In this document: in pieces, positions 33,524-42,827 of the stretch | Layout of the letters: each line of letters opens with the position of its first letter | Numbering within the stretch: the stretch's first letter is position 1 | Assembly (NCBI GenBank): GCA_029250945.1 | Contig: JAQXEG010000034.1 | Span: 1 to 64,000, forward strand | Direction: 5' to 3' | Length of the DNA: 64,000 nucleotides | Origin: Yoonia sp. | GTDB taxonomy: Bacteria > Pseudomonadota > Alphaproteobacteria > Rhodobacterales > Rhodobacteraceae | Translations under genes and position numbers: made by a program | The notes under the pieces: generated by a model | Told to the model about the DNA's origin: nothing | What the model saw: only the letters and a program-made list of their open reading frames with translations | Database searches by the model: none

Positions 33524-35133
33524 AGCGGCACAGCGGCAAAGCTTTCGGCCTTGGCGCGGTTCCAACGGCTGCGATACCCGAAATCACCGCCATCATCGTC
33601 CAGCAAAAACCCTTCTGGAAGATAGGGGTTGGCCTCTTGGCCCTCGGTCATCTGGCCATCACTTTTGCGGGTCATAAAGTGGTAGGGCAGGAAATCGCGT
33701 GGGTCGTGCAGCCCAGCAGCCCCCGCCATTTCACCTAGTGCCTTAAGCGTATTGGCGTGAAAACGCGCAACCCGTTTGCTTTTGTCGCCAACATCCAACG
33801 CCTTTTGCCGTTCCGGATCTTGGGTCGCGACGCCGACAGGGCAGTGGTTAGTGTGGCAAGCCTGTGCCTGAATGCAACCGATCGAGAACATGTAGCCTCG
33901 CGCCGAATTGCACCAGTCCGCGCCAAGCGACATGGCGTGTGCGATATCAAATGCGCTCACCAATTTGCCTGCCGCACCAATGCGAACCTGATCGCGCAGG
34001 CCAGCACCGCGCAAGGTGTTGTGCACAAATGAAAGCCCTTCAACCATGGGCATGCCCACGTGGTTGGCAAATTCTAGTGGCGCGGCACCTGTGCCGCCTT
34101 CGGTCCCATCTACAACGATGAAATCGGGCACGATACCCGTTTTGATCATGGCCTTCACCATGCACATAAATTCACGCCGGTGGCCGATGCACAGCTTGAA
34201 GCCTACGGGTTTGCCGCTTGACAAATCCCGCAGCTGGCCAAGGAATTCACAAAACTCAATTGGATTGGAAAACGCGGAATGCGCAGCAGGTGAGATACAG
34301 TCCTCTCCCATCGGTACATCGCGTGCTTCTGCGATTTCGGGTGTGATTTTTGCTGCCGGAAGCATGCCACCGTGACCGGGTTTCGCCCCTTGGGATAGTT
34401 TCACTTCGATCATTTTGACCTGATCAGACGCGGCCAGTTTTTCAAATTTCGGGGCGGAAAATGTGCCGTCGTCATTGCGGCATCCGAAATAGCCGGACCC
34501 AACCTCATAGATCAGGTCGCCGCCGCCCTCACGGTGGTAGCGGCTGATGCCGCCTTCGCCTGTGTCATGGGCAAAGCCACCAATTTTTGCGCCGCGGTTC
34601 AGTGCCGAAATTGCGTTGGCTGAAAGAGAGCCGAACGACATGGCCGAGATGTTATATAGCGACGCCTCGTAGGGCTGTTTGCATTGTGGCCCGCCAATGG
34701 TGACCCGAAAATCAAAATCGTCGAAATGCACTGGCATGACAGAGTGAGTGAGCCAGCCATAGCCCGCCTCATACACGTCCTCTTGTGTGCCGAACGGGCG
34801 CTTATCCTCGACCCCTTTTGCGCGTTGATACACGAGCGATCGGTGTTCGCGGCTAAAGGGCTGTTCTTCTTTATCGCCCTCAATCAGGTATTGTCGAATT
34901 TCGGGGCGGATTTTCTCAAACAAGAAACGGATATGTCCGATAAGCGGGTAGTTTTTCGTCACGGCGTGTTGGTTCTGGCGCACATCATGCACACCCAGCG
35001 CGGTCAGCGCGCCAAAGATAATAAACAGCACGAACAGCCAATTGAACCAAATGCTGCCGATCAGGCAAAAGATGGTCAAAGCGATAACAGTGGTAAACAC
35101 GCTATAGCGTTCGGCGGTCAGCAATTTCAGCAC
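33520..35133 (-). CDS. FMN-binding glutamate synthase family protein, membrane-anchored
   Basis: 537 aa. Two N-terminal membrane helices (residues about 10-50) are followed by a domain like the central FMN barrel of glutamate synthase: YNISAMSFGSLSANAISALN, AHDTGEGGISRYHREGGGDL, VDGTEGGTGAAPLEF. The iron-sulfur ligands are in IGCIQAQACHTNHCPVG. Stand-alone members lack the glutaminase and cyclisation domains, and their reaction is uncertain. Transcribed toward the DMT gene; the helical anchor is unusual compared with GltB and is common in this subfamily. Confidence 0.88.
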   Translation of the reverse strand: MLKLLTAERYSVFTTVIALTIFCLIGSIWFNWLFVLFIIFGALTALGVHDVRQNQHAVTKNYPLIGHIRFLFEKIRPEIRQYLIEGDKEEQPFSREHRSLVYQRAKGVEDKRPFGTQEDVYEAGYGWLTHSVMPVHFDDFDFRVTIGGPQCKQPYEASLYNISAMSFGSLSANAISALNRGAKIGGFAHDTGEGGISRYHREGGGDLIYEVGSGYFGCRNDDGTFSAPKFEKLAASDQVKMIEVKLSQGAKPGHGGMLPAAKITPEIAEARDVPMGEDCISPAAHSAFSNPIEFCEFLGQLRDLSSGKPVGFKLCIGHRREFMCMVKAMIKTGIVPDFIVVDGTEGGTGAAPLEFANHVGMPMVEGLSFVHNTLRGAGLRDQVRIGAAGKLVSAFDIAHAMSLGADWCNSARGYMFSIGCIQAQACHTNHCPVGVATQDPERQKALDVGDKSKRVARFHANTLKALGEMAGAAGLHDPRDFLPYHFMTRKSDGQMTEGQEANPYLPEGFLLDDDGGDFGYRSRWNRAKAESFAAVPL

Positions 35134-35241
35134 GGGGGTGATCCTACCTGATGATGGTTAATGCCTACATTTTAGGCAGCGCGTGGGCACTGTCAAAGGC
35201 ACAATCACCCGAATGGTATGACGATCAGGTAAATGTGACCT

Positions 35242-36051
35242 TTAAAAGTCCGGCGTGACGCCCGGAAGGTTCAGCGCACGGATCAGTTCACGCAATTCCT
35301 GCCGTGCCGCCACGTTCGAGATATTGAGCCCCTTAACTCCCAAATCCCGCAGGTCTAGCAGGGTCAGGCCGCGTGGGAACAGCTCTCTGAAAATGACGCG
35401 TTCGTTGAAGCCGGGCGAGGTGCGAAAGCCAATACGCTTTGATAGTTTGTCGATGACGCGCTCCATCTTTTCCTTATTGACCATGGCCTGCGCACCCATG
35501 CGGTTGCGCACGACGATCCAGTCAATCGGGGATAGGCCAGCCTGCGACCGCAGTTGACGCGCATTCCAGACCATTTCGGAATAGACCGACGGACCGGTAA
35601 TATCCTCGCCGTCGCTGTCCACATGGGCCAGCAGATCAAAATCGACAAAGCTGTCATTTAGGGGTGTAATCAGCGTATCGGCAAGGCTATGTGCCACCTG
35701 GCTAAGGCGTGTGTGCGAACCGGGGCAATCGATGAGGATAAAATCGCTTTCGGGTTCCAGCCCTGCGACCGCCATCGACAAGCGATGATCATAAACATTC
35801 ACACCAGGTTCCAGCGTTGCCTGATCCACATCTGGCAGATCGTGATAATCGGGCATTGGCAGATCAAGCCCCTTTTGGGTCAGAAATGTCTGGCGGTTCT
35901 TAATATAACGCCCCAGCGTTTTCTGGCGCAAATCCAGATCAAGGCAAACGACCTTATGCCCCATGCGCGACATTGCTGTCGCCACATGCATGGACACGGT
36001 TGATTTGCCCGCGCCTCCTTTTTCATTCCCTACGACGATAATATGCGCCAT
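35242..36051 (-). CDS. mipZ: ParA-like division-plane positioning ATPase MipZ
   Basis: 269 aa. In Caulobacter MipZ forms polar gradients from ParB-parS and inhibits FtsZ, placing the division site. The deviant Walker A KGGAGKST, the CLDLDLRQKTLGRYIKNR loop specific to MipZ, Walker B FILIDCPGSH and the conserved FRELFPRGLTLLDL segment are visible. ATG 36051 gives the standard start. No parAB genes are nearby. A single gene with its own promoter is likely. Confidence 0.95.
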   Translation of the reverse strand: MAHIIVVGNEKGGAGKSTVSMHVATAMSRMGHKVVCLDLDLRQKTLGRYIKNRQTFLTQKGLDLPMPDYHDLPDVDQATLEPGVNVYDHRLSMAVAGLEPESDFILIDCPGSHTRLSQVAHSLADTLITPLNDSFVDFDLLAHVDSDGEDITGPSVYSEMVWNARQLRSQAGLSPIDWIVVRNRMGAQAMVNKEKMERVIDKLSKRIGFRTSPGFNERVIFRELFPRGLTLLDLRDLGVKGLNISNVAARQELRELIRALNLPGVTPDF

Positions 36052-36371
36052 TGGTCCGTCCCTTTTTAACCCTTGTCGTCTCTATATGGGGCGCGTCGCA
36101 TAAGGGGAAGCATTCGCCGCAAGGCGCTTGCATTTTATCGGCTTGGGTTGACAGACAGGCCACAAACGCCCATGTGCTGCCCATCGACCGCATCCTGCCG
36201 CGTGAGCAGCGCCTGCCATATCGGGCATGCAACACGGTCGTCACATAGGTTCCCACAATCACGCAGGGGGTCCAGCACCATCCAGGTGCGACCACTGTAA
36301 CCCTTTGCCCGTCACCGATTGACGGGTTGAACCGATATGTGCGGGCGCGATTGTCCGCCAAGAAAGATAAC
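36052..36371. other. Intergenic region between mipZ and the helicase
   Basis: A 320-base divergent gap that should hold both promoters. A 65-aa plus-strand ORF (36051-36248, ending RILPREQRLPYRACNTVVT) has a coding-like tail but no usable start and no family I recognise, so I do not call it as a gene. Confidence 0.4.
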
Positions 36372-37682
36372 ATGGATTTTGATATGCTGGGCCTTGCGCC
36401 CCGTCTTGTTGCGAAACTGAAAGAACAAGGCATCACCGACCCGACCCCGATCCAGACCCAAGCGATCCCGCATGCCATGAATGGCCGCGACGTGATGGGG
36501 CTGGCCCAAACGGGCACGGGCAAAACAGCGGCCTTTGGCCTGCCAATGATCGATGCGCTGATGAAGGCGGGTGTCAAACCCAACGCCAAAACGGCCCGTG
36601 GCCTGATCCTCGCGCCCACGCGCGAGCTGGCCAAACAGATCGCTGACAACCTGACCAACTATACCGAAGGCAGCCACCTAAAGGTCGCATTGGTCGTCGG
36701 CGGAGCAGGGATTGTGGGCCAGACGAAACGTCTGGAACGCGGCGTTGACCTGCTCGTGGCCACACCGGGCCGTCTGATCGACCTGATTGATCGCCGTGCG
36801 GTGCGCTTGGACGAAACAATCTATCTGGTACTGGATGAAGCGGACCAGATGCTCGACATGGGCTTTATCCACGCGTTGCGCCGGATCGCGCCATTGTTGG
36901 CGACCCCGCGTCAGACGATGATGTTCTCGGCCACAATGCCAAAGCTGATGTCGGAACTGGCAGATGCCTACCTCGACAACCCGATGCGGGTGCAGGTGAA
37001 CCCACCGGGCCAAGCGGCCAAGAAAATTCGCCAGTCTGTGCACTTTGTGGCCCAAGCCGCGAAAAACGACCTGCTGGTCGAGCTGCTGGACGAGCACCGC
37101 GATGATCTGGCCCTTGTCTTTGGCCGGACTAAGCACGGCTGCGAAAAGCTTTATAAATTCCTCGAGAAAAAGGGCTTTGCCGCTGCGTCCATTCACGGCA
37201 ATAAATCCCAAGGACAGCGTGACCGCGCGATTGCATCGTTCAAGGCGGGCAAGGTCCGCGTATTGGTTGCCACGGACGTCGCCGCGCGCGGGATCGACAT
37301 TCCGGGCGTGCGCCATGTCTATAACTATGACCTGCCGAACGTCGCCGAAAACTATGTCCACCGGATCGGGCGCACCGCGCGCGCGGGTGCTGACGGCGAG
37401 GCGATCGCCTTTTGCGCACCGGACGAAATTGTCGACCTGAAAGATATCGAAAAGGCGATGAAAGAACCTATTCCGGTCGCATCTGGCACCGAATGGGACA
37501 TCAAACCCGGTCAGAAAAAACGCCCCAACGGTGGCGGCGGTGGTGGCGGTCGTGGGCGCGGTGGTCCGCGTGGTGGCGCTGGTGGTGGGCGTCCTGCCGG
37601 TGGCAATCCGGGTGGCGGCAAGCCTGGTGGAAACCGTCGGCGCAAGCCCGGCGGCGGTGGGCGTAGCCGCAACGCAAGCTAA
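36372..37682 (+). CDS. rhlE: DEAD-box RNA helicase, RhlE-like
   Basis: 436 aa. All core motifs are present: the Q motif (PTPIQTQAIP), AQTGTGKT, PTRELA, TPGRLID, DEAD in LVLDEADQML, SAT, and HRIGRTARAG. The C-terminal 70 residues are a Gly/Arg/Pro-rich RGG-type tail for RNA binding. RhlE helicases act in ribosome assembly and RNA turnover, often in the cold. Start at ATG 36372 (MDFDMLGL), not the earlier track codon. A gene-end motif follows about 48 bases after the stop. Confidence 0.94.
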   Translation: MDFDMLGLAPRLVAKLKEQGITDPTPIQTQAIPHAMNGRDVMGLAQTGTGKTAAFGLPMIDALMKAGVKPNAKTARGLILAPTRELAKQIADNLTNYTEGSHLKVALVVGGAGIVGQTKRLERGVDLLVATPGRLIDLIDRRAVRLDETIYLVLDEADQMLDMGFIHALRRIAPLLATPRQTMMFSATMPKLMSELADAYLDNPMRVQVNPPGQAAKKIRQSVHFVAQAAKNDLLVELLDEHRDDLALVFGRTKHGCEKLYKFLEKKGFAAASIHGNKSQGQRDRAIASFKAGKVRVLVATDVAARGIDIPGVRHVYNYDLPNVAENYVHRIGRTARAGADGEAIAFCAPDEIVDLKDIEKAMKEPIPVASGTEWDIKPGQKKRPNGGGGGGGRGRGGPRGGAGGGRPAGGNPGGGKPGGNRRRKPGGGGRSRNAS

Positions 37683-37729
37683 GAATTATGAACGCGGGTG
37701 TCACATGGCGCCTGCGTTCTACATTCCCG

Positions 37730-37751
37730 CTTCGCTTTTTCCCAAATACTC
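37730..37751 (+). repeat. Gene-end motif, copy after the helicase
   Basis: CTTCGCTTTTTCCCAAATAC lies 3' of the helicase gene in the same orientation, a member of the family seen after ctpA, ffh and the ABC ATPase. Confidence 0.55.
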
Positions 37752-37775
37752 AAAAACCGTCCAGCGACCCAAGCG

Positions 37776-38090
37776 CTAGCCGTACTTACGAAACGCCTCC
37801 ATCTCAATCGCAAGCTTGGTCTGCAGCTCGGCGATTTGATGCATTTTGGCCTTACGCTCATCGTCACCCGCGAGCGTCTTCAACACGTCCTGCGCCGCAA
37901 TGATCTGACGTCGCAGAACAATGACGGGCGATGTGGCATCAGCCTCTTTCATCAAACGAAGAAGCACTGCTTCTTCGGGGTTCTCTGGATGCACAAGCGG
38001 TTTACCCGCACTCGGTAAATCATCGAGCTCCCCCCTCTGTTGCGCGCGCTGCACAATCTGGTCGATCAAGCTTTCAAGAGAATGTGCCAT
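37776..38090 (-). CDS. DUF1992 (DnaJ-homologue-subfamily-C-28-like) protein
   Basis: 104 aa from ATG 38090 (MAHSLESLIDQIVQRAQQRG). The pattern GELDDLPSAGKPLVHPEN is the hallmark of the DUF1992 family, whose function is unknown despite the DnaJC28 name. The remainder is helical (VLRRQIIAAQDVL). Convergent with the helicase and downstream of the ester cyclase-like gene on the same strand, with a dispersed palindrome between. Confidence 0.88.
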   Translation of the reverse strand: MAHSLESLIDQIVQRAQQRGELDDLPSAGKPLVHPENPEEAVLLRLMKEADATSPVIVLRRQIIAAQDVLKTLAGDDERKAKMHQIAELQTKLAIEMEAFRKYG

Positions 38091-38102
38091 TGATGCGCTC
38101 CT

Positions 38103-38126
38103 GCGTAGGATGGGTTTTAACCCATC
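38103..38126. repeat. Dispersed gene-end palindrome, copy 2
   Basis: GATGGGTTTTAACCCATC-type core (read GGATGGGTTTTAACCCATC on plus) preceded by GCGTA. It is exactly the reverse complement of the 24 bp at 6547-6570. The stop codon and last two codons of the ester cyclase-like gene lie inside it, so the repeat supplies that gene's end. Confidence 0.8.
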
Positions 38127-39070
38127 GCCAATAATATCTGTTTCCACACGGCGATTTCGTCGAACAGGGTCACGTCACGGCGAATGCCGTATGGGCCAAA
38201 TTCGACATGGCTGACGCCCATCACATGCACCTTTGCACTTGTCGGGCTCCCAAAGCGCCCCCAGCCATCGTGTGCCCCTGTGAGGGACCAGCGTATCGCG
38301 CTGCGTGGCGGCATCAGCGCATCTTCGCGCCCAATCTGGTGATCAATTTTGAACGTCGCGTTGGGAAAGGCACTGCGCAACCCGACCCAGAATGTATCCA
38401 CCGCGTCCCAACTATGCCCTTCTGTGCCGCCGGGACTAGAGAGGTGGCATGCGCGATCATAGGCATCTGGGATCACAGCGAAATCGGCACCCATGATGCG
38501 GGTCAGGACCTCTGCGTGCTTGATCCCCCATGCATTGTCATTACCACGCCCGTCATAAGGGCCGACGACGTCTGTATCAGGCGTCAGTGGCATCGTTGTA
38601 TCACCCTGCGCAATCATCGCCTCAGCCGTAGCCTTGGCCGACCCACCCAGCTGATTGGCAATCGCGGCATTGTCGCGGATCAGCCATTCGTCCCATACGC
38701 GGTTGTCCTTACAAAATGTATCGGCAATCGTACGGAACGTCAGCTTGGCACCCGTTGCGGGGCCAAATGCACCGCCGTGATGGGTCGCGGTTGAAATGAT
38801 GCGGTGCGACGACAGAAATCCGGCGTCTTCATCCCCGCTGTAAATGACATCCTCACCAAACAGCTGTCTGTCGGGAAACTCGGTCAGGGTGGCCATTGTG
38901 TTGGCCTTGCCCGCGCCATTGCCACGGCTGATCCCCGCAGGGGTGCGCACCAACAGATCATCACCGTAATGCCATTTGAGCGCAGCAATATCGCGACCTT
39001 CCCAGATCATCGCGGTGCATTTCAGGATATAATCTGGCAGGTCGGTAAACTGTGGGTTAAAGCCTTTCAC
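38117..39070 (-). CDS. SnoaL/ester cyclase-like (NTF2 fold) protein
   Basis: 317 aa, twice the size of a single NTF2-like domain. Each half has a SnoaL-type pattern: first IWEGRDIAALKWHYGDDLLV with EFPDRQLFGEDVIYSGDEDA, then EVLTRIMGADFAVIPDAYDR with THE segment DTFWVGLRSAFPNATFKIDH. Known members isomerise or cyclise polyketides, but many are of unknown role. No biosynthetic neighbours are present. Its TAA is formed by a copy of the dispersed palindrome. Confidence 0.7.
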   Translation of the reverse strand: MKGFNPQFTDLPDYILKCTAMIWEGRDIAALKWHYGDDLLVRTPAGISRGNGAGKANTMATLTEFPDRQLFGEDVIYSGDEDAGFLSSHRIISTATHHGGAFGPATGAKLTFRTIADTFCKDNRVWDEWLIRDNAAIANQLGGSAKATAEAMIAQGDTTMPLTPDTDVVGPYDGRGNDNAWGIKHAEVLTRIMGADFAVIPDAYDRACHLSSPGGTEGHSWDAVDTFWVGLRSAFPNATFKIDHQIGREDALMPPRSAIRWSLTGAHDGWGRFGSPTSAKVHVMGVSHVEFGPYGIRRDVTLFDEIAVWKQILLAMG

Positions 39071-39203
39071 GATGATGGCCTTTCATGAGGAGGTATCAAA
39101 ACACGGATAGTGTCGAACCCATTGCGCCAAACTGCAAGACAGATCGCGGGGCTTTTGACCATTTTCATTGCGCACAATCCCATGCATTGATCGCGTTAAA
39201 CGC

Positions 39204-39233
39204 AAAACGCCGCCCCAATTTGGGACGGCGTTT
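39204..39233. terminator. Terminator downstream of rpmE
   Basis: AAACGCCGCCCCA / TGGGACGGCGTTT, a 12-13 bp stem with one mismatch flanked by A and T runs, 24 bases beyond the rpmE stop on the minus strand. Confidence 0.8.
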
Positions 39234-39256
39234 CGATAAATACCAGTGTGGTTGGC

Positions 39257-39478
39257 TTAGAAGCCCAGACCAGCGTATTTGTTCTTAAACTTGGAAACAC
39301 GACCGCCAGCATCCATCAGACGCGTGCCGCCACCAGTCCATGCTGGGTGCACGGATGGATCAATATCCAACGACATTGTGTCGCCTTCTTTGCCCCAAGT
39401 GGATTTCATCTGCACTTCTGTACCATCTGTCATTTTGACAGTGATGAAGTGGTAATCTGGGTGAATATCTTTTTTCAT
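39257..39478 (-). CDS. rpmE: 50S ribosomal protein L31
   Basis: 73 aa. Starts [20 protein letters not shown] and keeps [20 protein letters not shown] and the C-terminal [11 protein letters not shown]. The CxxC zinc motif of zinc-type L31 is absent, so it is the zinc-independent form. It follows rplS by eleven bases on the same strand. Confidence 0.96.
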   Translation of the reverse strand: MKKDIHPDYHFITVKMTDGTEVQMKSTWGKEGDTMSLDIDPSVHPAWTGGGTRLMDAGGRVSKFKNKYAGLGF

Positions 39479-39489
39479 GACAGGACCCC

Positions 39490-39864
39490 TTACGCCTTTG
39501 GCGCTTTGTAGTTGGTGACTTCTGCGATACGCGCGGACTTACCACGGCGCTCACGGAGATAGTACAGCTTCGCACGACGGACACGGCCGCGGCGTACAAC
39601 TGTGATGCTGTCGATGTTGGTGGAGTGCAGCGGGAATACGCGCTCAACGCCTTCACCAAAGGAAATCTTACGCACTGTGAACGAACCGGCGATGCCTTTG
39701 CCGTTCTTACGTGCGATGCAGACGCCTTCGTAGTTCTGTACACGGCTACGTGTGCCTTCGGTTACTTTGTAACCAACACGGATGGTGTCACCCGCTTTGA
39801 AATCCGGGACTTCGCTTCCCAGAGCCGCAACTTGTGCGGCGTCGATTTTTGCGATCAAATTCAT
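39490..39864 (-). CDS. rplS: 50S ribosomal protein L19
   Basis: 124 aa. It contains [37 protein letters not shown] and [21 protein letters not shown]19 sits at the subunit interface. ATG 39864 follows AGGAGCC; the track ORF starts eight codons early. A leader of several hundred bases precedes it, so it likely has its own promoter apart from trmD. Confidence 0.97.
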   Translation of the reverse strand: MNLIAKIDAAQVAALGSEVPDFKAGDTIRVGYKVTEGTRSRVQNYEGVCIARKNGKGIAGSFTVRKISFGEGVERVFPLHSTNIDSITVVRRGRVRRAKLYYLRERRGKSARIAEVTNYKAPKA

Positions 39865-40220
39865 CTGATGGCTCCTAATATATTGCACGGGTTATCCCGT
39901 AACGTGGTTTGTGTGACCTCAGAGCTTTGCGTCGTTACCGGGTCCGCGTCGCGCCCGCCAAAGTTGTCGTCATCGTTTGTTCATTGTGGCTGTCCGGCCT
40001 GCCCGGTGCGGTTACTCCCAACGAAGGGCCCAGCAATATCCGGCGGTTCCATAAACCAACGCCCCGAATCCCAAAGGGACGCGAGATCAGCATCGTATAG
40101 GCCTAACCACACGCGCAAGCAAGTGATCAAGCGCAAATCAGATAGGGGTTTGATTGTTGGATTTCATTTATTTAGTTAGGCTAACGAACAAATTGGAATA
40201 CAGCGATGATTTCAGCAAAA
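39865..40220. other. rplS leader/intergenic region
   Basis: About 355 bases upstream of rplS with no supported gene. It may hold an r-protein leader RNA. Small ORFs on either strand here (52-63 aa) have no recognisable features. Confidence 0.4.
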
Positions 40221-40414
40221 CTAGCCTGTGCTATTCACCTTCACGCGCAGCGGTTCAAGCCCGACCTCACGCTGGCGGCGCATCACCGCCCGCAAGACAG
40301 CGCCGACAAAAACGGCCAGCTCGGTCCATGTGAATAAGGTTAGGGCATCCATGTCCCCCACATGCGTGATCGCCTGCGCCACCCACGTCACCGCAAAGCA
40401 CGCCCCAGATACAT
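40221..40414 (-). pseudogene. Small membrane protein with one-base deletion in a G run
   Basis: Starting from ATG 40414 (MYLG) with AGGGTGGCAGTG upstream, four G are found where five would give MYLGACFAVTWVAQAITHVG, then DALTLFTWTELAVFVGAVLR and AVMRRQREVGLEPLRVKVN to the TAG at 40221. The restored product is a 64-aa protein with one or two membrane helices and a basic tail. Neither frame alone gives it, so the ORF track misses it. It lies just downstream of trmD on the same strand. Function unknown. Confidence 0.6.
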
Positions 40415-40489
40415 CACTGCCACCCTCTCGCCGCCTGAAATCCAGACGGTATCATACACGAGGACCGGTGAAATTTCGGTGAACTGATC

Positions 40490-41290
40490 CTAGTCGTCGC
40501 CCTCGTACGCATCCCACAGGTCGGGACGGCGCGATTTTGTGATCTGTTTGGACATGTCCTTGCGCCATTGTGCGATCTTGCCATGGTCGCCAGACTGCAA
40601 AACAGCGGGGATATCGTGGCCCTGCCATGACGCGGGTTTGGTGTATTGCGGATGCTCCAGCAGCCCGTCTGAGAATGACTCCTCTACCGCCGATTCTGCA
40701 TTGCCCAGCACACCGGGCAGCAGCCGCACGGTTGCATCAATCAGCGCCTGCGCGGCCAGTTCACCACCCGTCATGACGAAATCGCCAAGCGATACCTCTT
40801 GGATGCCAAAGTGTTCGAGCACGCGTTCATCCACGCCCTCAAACCGGCCACAAAGCAGGGTGACACCATTGGTGTTTTCGGCCAGCCCACGCATCATCGC
40901 TTGGTCCATCCGCTTGCCGCGTGGGGACAGGTACAGGATCGGCATCACGCCCTTCGCACTGGCACGGGCATCCGTAATCGCAGCCTCTAGCACATCAGCG
41001 CGTAGCACCATGCCAGCGCCGCCACCTGCGGGCGTATCATCCACATTGCGGTGCTTGCCCAGCCCATAGTCGCGCAGATCATAGGTTCGCAGCTGCCAAC
41101 GCCCGTCTTTCAGCGCCTTACCCATCAGGCTTTCGCCCAGCACACCGGGAAACGCCTGCGGGAACAGCGTGATGATTTGCGCGGTCCATGCCCCCGCCAA
41201 ATCAGGCGTATCGGTCATAAGCTCGCGTGGTTTGAACGTCGGACGGATCGCTTTGCGACCAGCGGATTTGTTGTTGGGTGTGTCTGTCAT
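40490..41290 (-). CDS. trmD: tRNA (guanine-37-N1)-methyltransferase
   Basis: 266 aa SPOUT enzyme that methylates G37 of tRNAs and prevents frameshifting. Signatures: WTAQIITLFPQAFPGVLG, DDTPAGGGAGMVLR, LCGRFEGVDERVLEH and SLGDFVMTGGELAAQ. The N-terminus is longer than usual, with MTDTP appearing at residue 1 and again at residue 25 (41218), so the start could be either. A sulfotransferase-like gene separates it from rimM. Confidence 0.95.
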   Translation of the reverse strand: MTDTPNNKSAGRKAIRPTFKPRELMTDTPDLAGAWTAQIITLFPQAFPGVLGESLMGKALKDGRWQLRTYDLRDYGLGKHRNVDDTPAGGGAGMVLRADVLEAAITDARASAKGVMPILYLSPRGKRMDQAMMRGLAENTNGVTLLCGRFEGVDERVLEHFGIQEVSLGDFVMTGGELAAQALIDATVRLLPGVLGNAESAVEESFSDGLLEHPQYTKPASWQGHDIPAVLQSGDHGKIAQWRKDMSKQITKSRRPDLWDAYEGDD

Positions 41291-41323
41291 GGATTTGGGG
41301 TTATCGGCTTTGGCGCGGGGCGT

Positions 41324-42130
41324 CTATGTTTTTGGTTTCCATCGCCCCAACGTTGCGGCATCGGCCAAGGCCTTTTTCTGTTCGGCCACAGCACGATCGG
41401 GCAGGGTGGACCGGTTCAGCGTCAGGAATTGTTCCCAAAGCGCATCTGACGGTCCCTCGTTTTCCTTTCCAACGGGGGTCAATGTGGCGCGCACATCGGC
41501 AGGCACATTCATCTGATCCACAAGGGCGGTGCCGGGGCCAAGCGGGTGGGATAACGCATCTTGCATCGGCATGAACATGACCGGCAGCGGGGTCATCACC
41601 TCGGCCACTTCTGCGATGATCCGGTCAAGGTCTGCGGCACTTTGATAGGTCGCGGCGAAGGCTTTGAAGTCCAGCGTAAGCCGGTGCGCACGTAGCTGAT
41701 GACGATAGGCGCTATACAACCAGTCATGCGGATTGCGGGTTGTGAATAGCAACTTCACTTGGGCGTTCGGGAAACGCTCGGCCAGATAGCCCGCGATATA
41801 GGTCAGCAGGGTCGGCGCCGCGCCATAGTCCTCTACCCCCGGCTCGCCGGGTAGTTGCCCTGCAAGCCCCTCGCAAGAGATCATCAGATCCCGATCATCG
41901 CGCACGGGAAATTCGGTGAATACGTCGTCCAGCAAACCTACCATGTCCATCAGATCAAGCGGATTGTTGGTGCGCGAAAATAGACTGGCCAGTCGCACCA
42001 CGGGTTTCATGTGCCGAAACATGCGCAGGTCGAAATAAGGCTCCAGCACCTCGCGATTGATCCACAGGAAATGCTGCATAGAGCTGGTGCCGGTTTTGTG
42101 GAAACCCGGATGCAAGAGTATCTGTCGCAT
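41324..42130 (-). CDS. Sulfotransferase-like P-loop protein
   Basis: About 268 aa. The N-terminal LLHPGFHKTGTSSMQHFL is a PAPS-binding 5'-PSB loop typical of bacterial sulfotransferases, and VKLLFTTRNPHDWLYSAYRH matches the 3'-PB region with its Arg and Ser. The acceptor is unknown; targets in this family include glycans, lipids and proteins. It is inserted between rimM and trmD, normally adjacent, with the same orientation and short gaps. ATG 42130 is preferred over 42157. Confidence 0.78.
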   Translation of the reverse strand: MRQILLHPGFHKTGTSSMQHFLWINREVLEPYFDLRMFRHMKPVVRLASLFSRTNNPLDLMDMVGLLDDVFTEFPVRDDRDLMISCEGLAGQLPGEPGVEDYGAAPTLLTYIAGYLAERFPNAQVKLLFTTRNPHDWLYSAYRHQLRAHRLTLDFKAFAATYQSAADLDRIIAEVAEVMTPLPVMFMPMQDALSHPLGPGTALVDQMNVPADVRATLTPVGKENEGPSDALWEQFLTLNRSTLPDRAVAEQKKALADAATLGRWKPKT

Positions 42131-42236
42131 ATCTTGAAAACACCCCTGATCAAACACACTATGCCCAGTGAATATCGGTGTTGCCCGTTTCTCGCCAGAG
42201 GTTTGTGTTATTTGGCCAAAAACCTGTGGCTGGGGG

Positions 42237-42737
42237 CTAGCGGGATTCCGGCGGGTTCACGATGATCCGTCCAGCGGCCAAATCGACCGTGGGCACGATG
42301 TTATGGGTGAATGACAACAGCATGGTATCGGATTGACCCGTCAGCTGGATTTCCAGCACATCGCCCGCACCGTGGTTTTCAACGGACTTTACCGTGCCAA
42401 GCGTGGCGTTGCCGGTGTCCAGCACCGTCAGGCCGACAAGATCGCTATAGTAAAATTCATCATCGGGCAGGTTCGGCAGCTGGTCGCGCGGCGCATAAAG
42501 CGCGACACCGCGCAAACCGTCTGCATCTTCTTTGGTATCAATGCCTTGGACGCGGGCGGTAAAACCGCCTTTGACCTGACCTGTGATCACCAGCATGGGG
42601 AATGTGGCGCCATCCTCGGTCGATAGCGGGGCATAGTCACCGATCGCCAGCGGGTCGGCGCAAAATGATTTCAGGCGCACCTCTCCGTGGATGCCAAAGG
42701 CACCGCCAAGGGTGCCAACAATGATACGGTCAGACAT
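42237..42737 (-). CDS. rimM: 16S rRNA processing protein RimM
   Basis: 166 aa ribosome-maturation factor for the 30S head, binding S19. Contains IIVGTLGGAFGIHGEVRLKS, then YAPRDQLPNLPDDEFYYSDL (the PRC-barrel joint) and VLEIQLTGQSDTMLLSFTHN with a final RIIVNPPE. ATG 42737 gives MSDRIIVG; the track adds six codons. Between rpsP and the sulfotransferase-like gene. Confidence 0.95.
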   Translation of the reverse strand: MSDRIIVGTLGGAFGIHGEVRLKSFCADPLAIGDYAPLSTEDGATFPMLVITGQVKGGFTARVQGIDTKEDADGLRGVALYAPRDQLPNLPDDEFYYSDLVGLTVLDTGNATLGTVKSVENHGAGDVLEIQLTGQSDTMLLSFTHNIVPTVDLAAGRIIVNPPESR

Positions 42738-42827
42738 GTGATTGCTCCTTGGCAAAGGGCCGTGCGGCGCTTTGCGAAACAGCGGGGGGGCATGCGGGCC
42801 AGTGTTCCGGCCCGCATGATAAATCGC

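Noticed and set aside
36051-36248. 65-aa ORF between mipZ and the helicase as a gene
   Set aside because: Coding-like tail but GTG start without ribosome-binding site, overlapping the mipZ start region, and no recognisable family.
38117-39070. Polyketide biosynthesis gene cluster suggested by the SnoaL-like protein
   Set aside because: No synthase, carrier protein or tailoring genes lie nearby.
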